In this document: in pieces, positions 48,915 through 53,451 of the stretch
Numbering within the stretch: position 1 is the first letter of the stretch
Layout: each line of letters opens with the position of its first letter
Source of the DNA: an uncultured Clostridia bacterium
Lineage (GTDB): Bacteria; Bacillota; Clostridia; Christensenellales; Aristaeellaceae
Length of the DNA: 53,451 bases
Direction of reading: 5' to 3'
NCBI GenBank assembly: GCA_934663595.1
Contig: CAKUKM010000015.1
Location: forward strand, 1-53,451
Made by a program: the position numbers and the translations under genes
Notes under the pieces: generated by a model
What the model saw: the letters and a program-made list of their open reading frames with translations, nothing else
Told to the model about the DNA's origin: nothing
Database searches by the model: none

Positions 48915-50369
48915 ATGTACAGGGAAAGCGCCAAGGGCTGGATGAAGCATATCGACTTCATTGCGATCGACCTGATCTGTCTTCAGGTTGCGTTTTGCAT
49001 TGCCTATGTGATTCGCCACGGCTTTGCCAACCCCTATGCGCAGCCGCTGTATCGGAACATGGCGTTCGTGCTGCTGCTGATTGACAGCGCGGTCATCTTC
49101 TTTGGAAACGCCTATTCAAACGCAACGCGCCGCGGCCTGATTAAGGAGGCCGGGCGCGTGATTTCGCAGACGCTGCTGATCACGGGCGTCTCCACGCTGT
49201 ATCTGTTTACCGTGCAGCAGGGCGGCGAATACTCGCGTATTACGATGTATTTGACGATGACGATCTATGCGGCGCTGCTGCTCGTGTGCCGCCAGATTCG
49301 CAAAAAGCGCCGCGCAAAGCGCAATCGCCGGGGCGAGGACGCGATGCTGGTGGCGGTGACGGCCAATCGCGCCGACGAGGTCGTGTGCGATCTGCTGGAC
49401 GATGAGAGCCGCGAGGCCAATCTCTCCGGCATCGTGATCATGGACGATCCGGAGCGCAAAGAGACCGACCCGCCGGTGCGGACGAGCTATCGCGGCATTC
49501 CCGTGGTGGCGACGGAGCGCGGATTGATCGATTACATCTGCCACGCGTGGGTGGACGAAATTCTGTTTGCGTCGCCGAACGCGAACCTCGTGGACGAAAT
49601 CGTGGAATCGGGCATTGCGGTGCATGTGATTCTCGGCAAGGCCGAATCGCGCGTCGGCAAAAAGCAGGTGATCGAGAGTATGGGCGGCTATACGGTCATG
49701 ACCACGATCACGAACTACGTGACCGTTCAGCAGGCGTTTTTAAAGCGCGTGTTCGACATTCTGGGCGGACTGGTCGGCAGCGTCGCGGCGCTGATTGCGC
49801 TGATCATCGTGGGCCCGATTATTTACATACAGTCGCCGGGGCCGATTCTGTTTAAGCAGGTGCGCGTCGGCCGCAACGGGCGCAGGTTTAATTTTCTGAA
49901 GATCCGGTCGATGGTCGTGAATGCCGACGCGATGAAGAAGGACTTGATGGATCAGAACCGCGTGAAGGGCGGCATGATGTTCAAGCTGGACTTCGATCCG
50001 CGCATCATCGGCGCGAAGAAGCTGCCGGACGGGCGAATCAAGCGCGGTATCGGCAATTTCATCCGCGATTGGAGCATCGACGAGCTGCCGCAGTTCTTCA
50101 ACGTCCTGAAGGGCGATATGAGCCTGGTGGGCACGCGGCCGCCGACGGTGGACGAATGGGAAAAATATCAGCTGCACCATCGCGCGCGGCTGGCGTTTAA
50201 GCCCGGAATTACCGGGCTGTGGCAGACCAGCGGGCGCAGCAACATCACCGATTTTGAAGAGGTGGTGCGGCTGGACACGAAATACATCAACGAATGGGAT
50301 TTCGGGCTGGACTGCAAAATTCTGGCCGATACCGTGAAGGCCGTGCTGGAAAAGACCGGTTCGATGTAA
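48915..50369 (+). CDS. Polyprenyl glycosylphosphotransferase (WcaJ/EpsE type)
   Basis: 484 residues. N-terminal membrane helices (about four, starting MKHIDFIAIDLICLQVAFCI), a CoA-binding-like domain, a fifth helix (FDILGGLVGSVAALIALIIV), then the catalytic domain: FKQVRVGRNGRRFNFLKIRS, WSIDELPQFFNVLKGDMSLV and RPPTVDEWEKYQLHHRARL. It starts repeat-unit assembly on undecaprenyl phosphate. A second short transferase lies at 24301-24888, so the genome has at least two initiating enzymes, likely for two polysaccharides. Confidence 0.93.
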   Translation: MYRESAKGWMKHIDFIAIDLICLQVAFCIAYVIRHGFANPYAQPLYRNMAFVLLLIDSAVIFFGNAYSNATRRGLIKEAGRVISQTLLITGVSTLYLFTVQQGGEYSRITMYLTMTIYAALLLVCRQIRKKRRAKRNRRGEDAMLVAVTANRADEVVCDLLDDESREANLSGIVIMDDPERKETDPPVRTSYRGIPVVATERGLIDYICHAWVDEILFASPNANLVDEIVESGIAVHVILGKAESRVGKKQVIESMGGYTVMTTITNYVTVQQAFLKRVFDILGGLVGSVAALIALIIVGPIIYIQSPGPILFKQVRVGRNGRRFNFLKIRSMVVNADAMKKDLMDQNRVKGGMMFKLDFDPRIIGAKKLPDGRIKRGIGNFIRDWSIDELPQFFNVLKGDMSLVGTRPPTVDEWEKYQLHHRARLAFKPGITGLWQTSGRSNITDFEEVVRLDTKYINEWDFGLDCKILADTVKAVLEKTGSM

Positions 50370-50390
50370 TACGGAGGGAGAGCTGGGGCG

Positions 50391-51197
50391 ATGAACGAGA
50401 ATCCGAGCGTGCGCGTCATCGTCGCGGCGCACAAGCAGTACCGCATGCCCGAGGACGAGATGTATCTGCCGCTGGAGGTGGGCGCTGCGCTGCGAAAGGA
50501 GCACACCGGCTATCAGCGCGACGATGAGGGCGAAAATATTTCGCGCCTGAACGCCGGCTTTTGCGAGCTGACGGGCCTGTACTGGGCCTGGCGGAATCTG
50601 AAGGACGATTACATCGGCCTTGCGCACTATCGCCGGCATTTCAGAAGCCCGGGCGCCGGAAGAGGCGACAAATGGGCGCGCGTGCTGAAGCGGCGGGAGC
50701 TTGAAATCGGAAAAACGCGCGTGTTCGTGCCGCGCGCGCGGAGGTATTATATCGAAACGCTCTACAGCCATTACGCGCACACGCACGACGCGCGGCATCT
50801 GGATCTGGCGCGCGAAATCATTCGGGAGCGCTTTCCGGCGTATCTGGACAGCTGCGATCGCGCGTATGGCCGGCGCTCCGGATACATGTTCAATATGATG
50901 ATTATGGATCGCGATTGCCTGAACGCCTATTGCGAGTGGCTGTTTGCGATTCTGTTTGAAATGCAAAATCGGATGGGCGAAACGGCGCTTTCGGCGTTCG
51001 ACGGGCGCTTTTACGGCCGCGTGAGCGAGATTCTGCTGAACGTATGGCTGGAGGAGCAGCTGCGCGCGGGGAAGCTGACGCGGGCGCAGATTCGCGCGAT
51101 TCCGTATATGCACATGGAAAAGGAGCGCTATCTCCCCAAGACCGGCGCGTTTCTGCGCGCGAAGATCTTCGGCAGGAAGTACGAAAGGAGCTTTTGA
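50391..51197 (+). CDS. DUF4422 glycosyltransferase-like protein
   Basis: 268 residues. RVIVAAHKQYRMPEDEMYLP, then LNAGFCELTGLYWAWRN and GLAHYRRHF are the DUF4422 signature, shared by capsule-locus proteins thought to act as glycosyltransferases. AGGGAG precedes ATG 50391. It lies within the capsule operon. Confidence 0.88.
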   Translation: MNENPSVRVIVAAHKQYRMPEDEMYLPLEVGAALRKEHTGYQRDDEGENISRLNAGFCELTGLYWAWRNLKDDYIGLAHYRRHFRSPGAGRGDKWARVLKRRELEIGKTRVFVPRARRYYIETLYSHYAHTHDARHLDLAREIIRERFPAYLDSCDRAYGRRSGYMFNMMIMDRDCLNAYCEWLFAILFEMQNRMGETALSAFDGRFYGRVSEILLNVWLEEQLRAGKLTRAQIRAIPYMHMEKERYLPKTGAFLRAKIFGRKYERSF

Positions 51198-51198
51198 G

Positions 51199-52179
51199 AT
51201 GCAGGACGCGCTGATTTCGGTAATTCTTCCGGTGTATAATGTGGAAAGGTATCTGCCGAAATGCATGGATTCGCTGTTTGCGCAGACCTATGCCAATCTT
51301 GAATTTCTGCTGATCGACGACGGCTCCGGCGAGGCGTGCGCGCGCTTGTGCGATTCGTATTTGCAGAAGGACGCGCGCGTGCGCGTGTTCCACAAGCCGA
51401 ACGGCGGCCTTTCGGACGCGCGAAACTATGGAATTGCGCGCGCGGAGGGGCAATACATCGCCTGCGTGGACCCGGACGACTATGTGGACGCGGATCTGAT
51501 GGAGTATCTCGTGGATCTGATTCGCAAATACGACGCGCCCATGGCGATCGCCAGCCACCGCGTGCTGCTTCCCAACGGAAGGACGCAGGAATTTCCGCGC
51601 CGGCCGGACTGCGCGATGGACGCGCGCGAATGTCTGGAGCGGATGCTGTATCACGACGGCGTGGATACGTCCGCATGGGCGAAGCTGGCGCGCCGCGAGC
51701 TGTACGCGGGCGTTTCCTATCCGAAGGGCAAGCTGTTTGAGGATATCGGAACGACCTATGCGCTGATGCTGCAGTGCGACAAGATCGCGGTCGGGTTCGA
51801 GCCGAAATACACGTATGTGGTGCGCGCCAATTCGATCGTCAACGGCGCGTTCCATCTGGGCAAGCTGGATTTGATGGAAATGACCGACAGGATGGCGCGG
51901 GACGTGACGGCGCGATTCCCCTCTCTGGCCCGGGCGGCGGAGCGCCGGCAGGTGTACGCGCGGTTCAGCACGCTGAATCAGATGCTGAACGTGCGCGGCT
52001 GGGATCGCGAGCGGCGCGAAATCATTGATTACATTCGCGCGCATCGGTCGGACGTCCTGAAGGACGCGCGCGCGCCGCGGCGCGACAAGCTGGCGATCGG
52101 GCTGCTTTCGATCGGCTATCCGGTCTATCGCGCGTGCTGGCGAGTGCACCAGAGGCGCATTGCGGGGAGAAATCCATGA
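51199..52179 (+). CDS. Glycosyltransferase family 2 (C)
   Basis: 326 residues. ISVILPVYNVERYLPKCMDS, FLLIDDGSGE, KPNGGLSDARNYGI and CVDPDDYVDADLMEYL show GT2 motifs, though the DGS-T-D block is changed to DGSGEAC. It adds a sugar in the EPS repeat. The next gene begins before its stop (ATGA), and GAAAGGAG precedes its start. Confidence 0.92.
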   Translation: MQDALISVILPVYNVERYLPKCMDSLFAQTYANLEFLLIDDGSGEACARLCDSYLQKDARVRVFHKPNGGLSDARNYGIARAEGQYIACVDPDDYVDADLMEYLVDLIRKYDAPMAIASHRVLLPNGRTQEFPRRPDCAMDARECLERMLYHDGVDTSAWAKLARRELYAGVSYPKGKLFEDIGTTYALMLQCDKIAVGFEPKYTYVVRANSIVNGAFHLGKLDLMEMTDRMARDVTARFPSLARAAERRQVYARFSTLNQMLNVRGWDRERREIIDYIRAHRSDVLKDARAPRRDKLAIGLLSIGYPVYRACWRVHQRRIAGRNP

Positions 52180-53306
52180 AGGAATTTGATTACCTGATCG
52201 TTGGAACGGGGCTGTACGGCGCGGCGTTTGCGCGCGAGGCCCTGAAGCGCGGCAGGCGCGTTATGATGGTGGAGCGGCGCGGGCACGTGGGCGGCAATGT
52301 CTATACGGAGCCGGTCGCAGGCATTCAGGTGCACCGCTACGGCGCGCACATCTTCCACACGAACGACGCGCGCATCTGGCGGTACGTCGCGCAGTTCGCG
52401 GAGATGAATCGCTTTACGAACAGCCCGGTGGCCAATTACCGGGGCGAGATGTATTCGCTGCCGTTTAATATGTACACGTTCAACCGGATGTGGGGCGTTT
52501 CCACGCCGGAGGAGGCGCGCGCACGGATCGACGCGCAGCGATCCGAGATTGCCGGCGAGCCGCGCAATCTGGAGGAGCAGGCGATTTCGCTGGTCGGGCG
52601 CGACGTTTATGAAAAGCTGATTCAGGGCTATACTGAAAAGCAGTGGGGTCGCGATTGCCGCGAGCTGCCGGCGTTTATCATTCGCCGCCTGCCCGTGCGG
52701 CTGACGTATGACAACAATTATTTCAGCGCCCGCTTTCAGGGAATTCCGATCGGCGGCTATACGCAGATCATCGAAAAGATGATTGCCGGCGCGGAGGTTC
52801 GGCTGAACACGGATTATCTGGAAAATCGCGCGGCGCTGAATGCGATGGCGGAGAAAATCGTGTATACCGGGCCGATCGATGCGTATTTTGATTACGCGCT
52901 GGGGCCGCTGGCCTATCGCTCGCTGCGGTTTGAGCGGGAAATACTGGACACGCCCAATTATCAGGGCAACGCCGTGGTGAATTACACCGATCGCGAAACG
53001 CCGTGGACGCGCATCATCGAGCACAAATGGTTTGAATTCGGACTGGATGCGGACGGGCGCGAGATTCCGCGCACGGTGATTTCCCGCGAATATCCGCGCG
53101 AATGGAAGCGCGGCGACGAGCCGTATTATCCGGTGAACGACGAAAAGAACGGCGCACGCTATGCGCAGTACCGCGCGCTGGCCGACGGGGAGAAAAACGT
53201 GATCTTCGGCGGCCGGCTGGGCGAATACAGGTATTACGATATGGATCAGGCGCTGCTTTCCGCGCTGAATCGGTGCGAGGCCGAATTCGGCGAAAGGGTA
53301 TTGTGA
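52176..53306 (+). CDS. glf: UDP-galactopyranose mutase
   Basis: 376 residues. The FAD site is YLIVGTGLYGAAFAREALKR, then GGNVYTEPVAGIQVHRYGAH with IFHTND, and the C-terminal region has DALGP-like DYALGPLAYRSLRFE and MDQALLSAL. It converts UDP-galactopyranose to UDP-galactofuranose for EPS that contains galactofuranose. ATG 52176 overlaps the GT2 stop by ATGA with GGGGAGA upstream. No eukaryotic or LOS-type features are seen. Confidence 0.95.
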   Translation: MKEFDYLIVGTGLYGAAFAREALKRGRRVMMVERRGHVGGNVYTEPVAGIQVHRYGAHIFHTNDARIWRYVAQFAEMNRFTNSPVANYRGEMYSLPFNMYTFNRMWGVSTPEEARARIDAQRSEIAGEPRNLEEQAISLVGRDVYEKLIQGYTEKQWGRDCRELPAFIIRRLPVRLTYDNNYFSARFQGIPIGGYTQIIEKMIAGAEVRLNTDYLENRAALNAMAEKIVYTGPIDAYFDYALGPLAYRSLRFEREILDTPNYQGNAVVNYTDRETPWTRIIEHKWFEFGLDADGREIPRTVISREYPREWKRGDEPYYPVNDEKNGARYAQYRALADGEKNVIFGGRLGEYRYYDMDQALLSALNRCEAEFGERVL

Positions 53307-53323
53307 AAAAAAGAGGTCCAGAT

Positions 53324-53451
53324 TGTCGAAAAACCCCGGAGAGCTCGAGAGGGCCGAAGCCCTCTCGAACTTTCAATCGAGCCCAGCGGCGTGTACGGTG
53401 GGCGCGGGGCTATTTTATCGCAGGGAAATCCCATTTCCCGGAGAGAAAATA
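53324..53451. repeat. Multi-hairpin intergenic element, copy 2 (cut by window edge)
   Basis: Matches 13322-13449 at about 124 of 128 positions by eye, in the same orientation, and continues beyond the window. Changes fall near the start, in the loop of the TCGAGAGGGC stem (CGCA to CGAA) and just after that stem (TAAA versus TTCA), so the stem itself is kept. It lies 17 bases after the UDP-galactopyranose mutase stop. Confidence 0.85.

Overview
The window reads as a chromosomal segment of a GC-rich member of the Clostridia (Bacillota). Supporting signs are strong AGGAGG-type ribosome sites, an ECF-type RibU riboflavin transporter under an FMN riboswitch, a LytR-CpsA-Psr protein, DUF4317, a TIGR03905-type TSCPD protein, an M18 aminopeptidase, and a strong preference for GCG, CGC and GGC codons. 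No species can be named from the sequence alone. Many genes overlap their neighbour by ATGA, so operons are tight. Several genes appear to start with TTG.

Layout. 1-3.8 kb: the tail of a GNAT acetyltransferase whose 3' end is duplicated in tandem, a consensus promoter with a TSCPD protein and a small membrane protein, a zinc-ribbon/peptidoglycan-binding membrane protein, and a HAD hydrolase. 3.9-13.2 kb: an Ugp/MalFG-like ABC importer (binding protein and two permeases, no ATPase) with a Cof-type HAD phosphatase and a metallo-beta-lactamase-fold hydrolase. It is divergent from a LacI regulator coupled to a glycerophosphodiesterase. A second, near-duplicate glycerophosphodiesterase lies convergently, downstream of an M18 aminopeptidase. 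Together these suggest uptake and hydrolysis of glycerophosphodiesters or a related sugar phosphate. 13.3-13.6 kb: a multi-hairpin intergenic element that recurs at the right edge of the window (53.3 kb). 13.6-22.3 kb: a membrane protein, RibU with its riboswitch, asparaginase, a DMT transporter and an SGNH hydrolase, then a coupled MATE/PfkB/serine-hydrolase/PHP operon. 22.4-31 kb: envelope polysaccharide genes flanking a complete PotABCD polyamine importer. 31-33.2 kb: a DUF4317, RadC-like and small-protein operon.

33.4-47.8 kb: tRNA-Leu(CAA), two terminators, then a compact 14-kb phage-type head, tail and lysis cluster. It runs from a minimal TerS and TerL through portal, scaffold, P22-like coat, connectors, tail tube, chaperones, a very short tape measure, tail tip, fibre, endolysin and holin. 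No integrase, repressor, replication gene or flanking att repeat is visible. It is therefore a remnant prophage, the structural half of a larger one, or a domesticated particle of the gene-transfer-agent type. This is the best candidate for an undescribed system. 47.9-53.3 kb: a capsule/exopolysaccharide operon (LCP protein, polyprenyl glycosylphosphotransferase, DUF4422 and GT2 glycosyltransferases, UDP-galactopyranose mutase), ending at the second copy of the hairpin element.

Large antisense open frames throughout are by-products of the GC-rich codon use and are not annotated. Percentages and promoter calls were made by eye.
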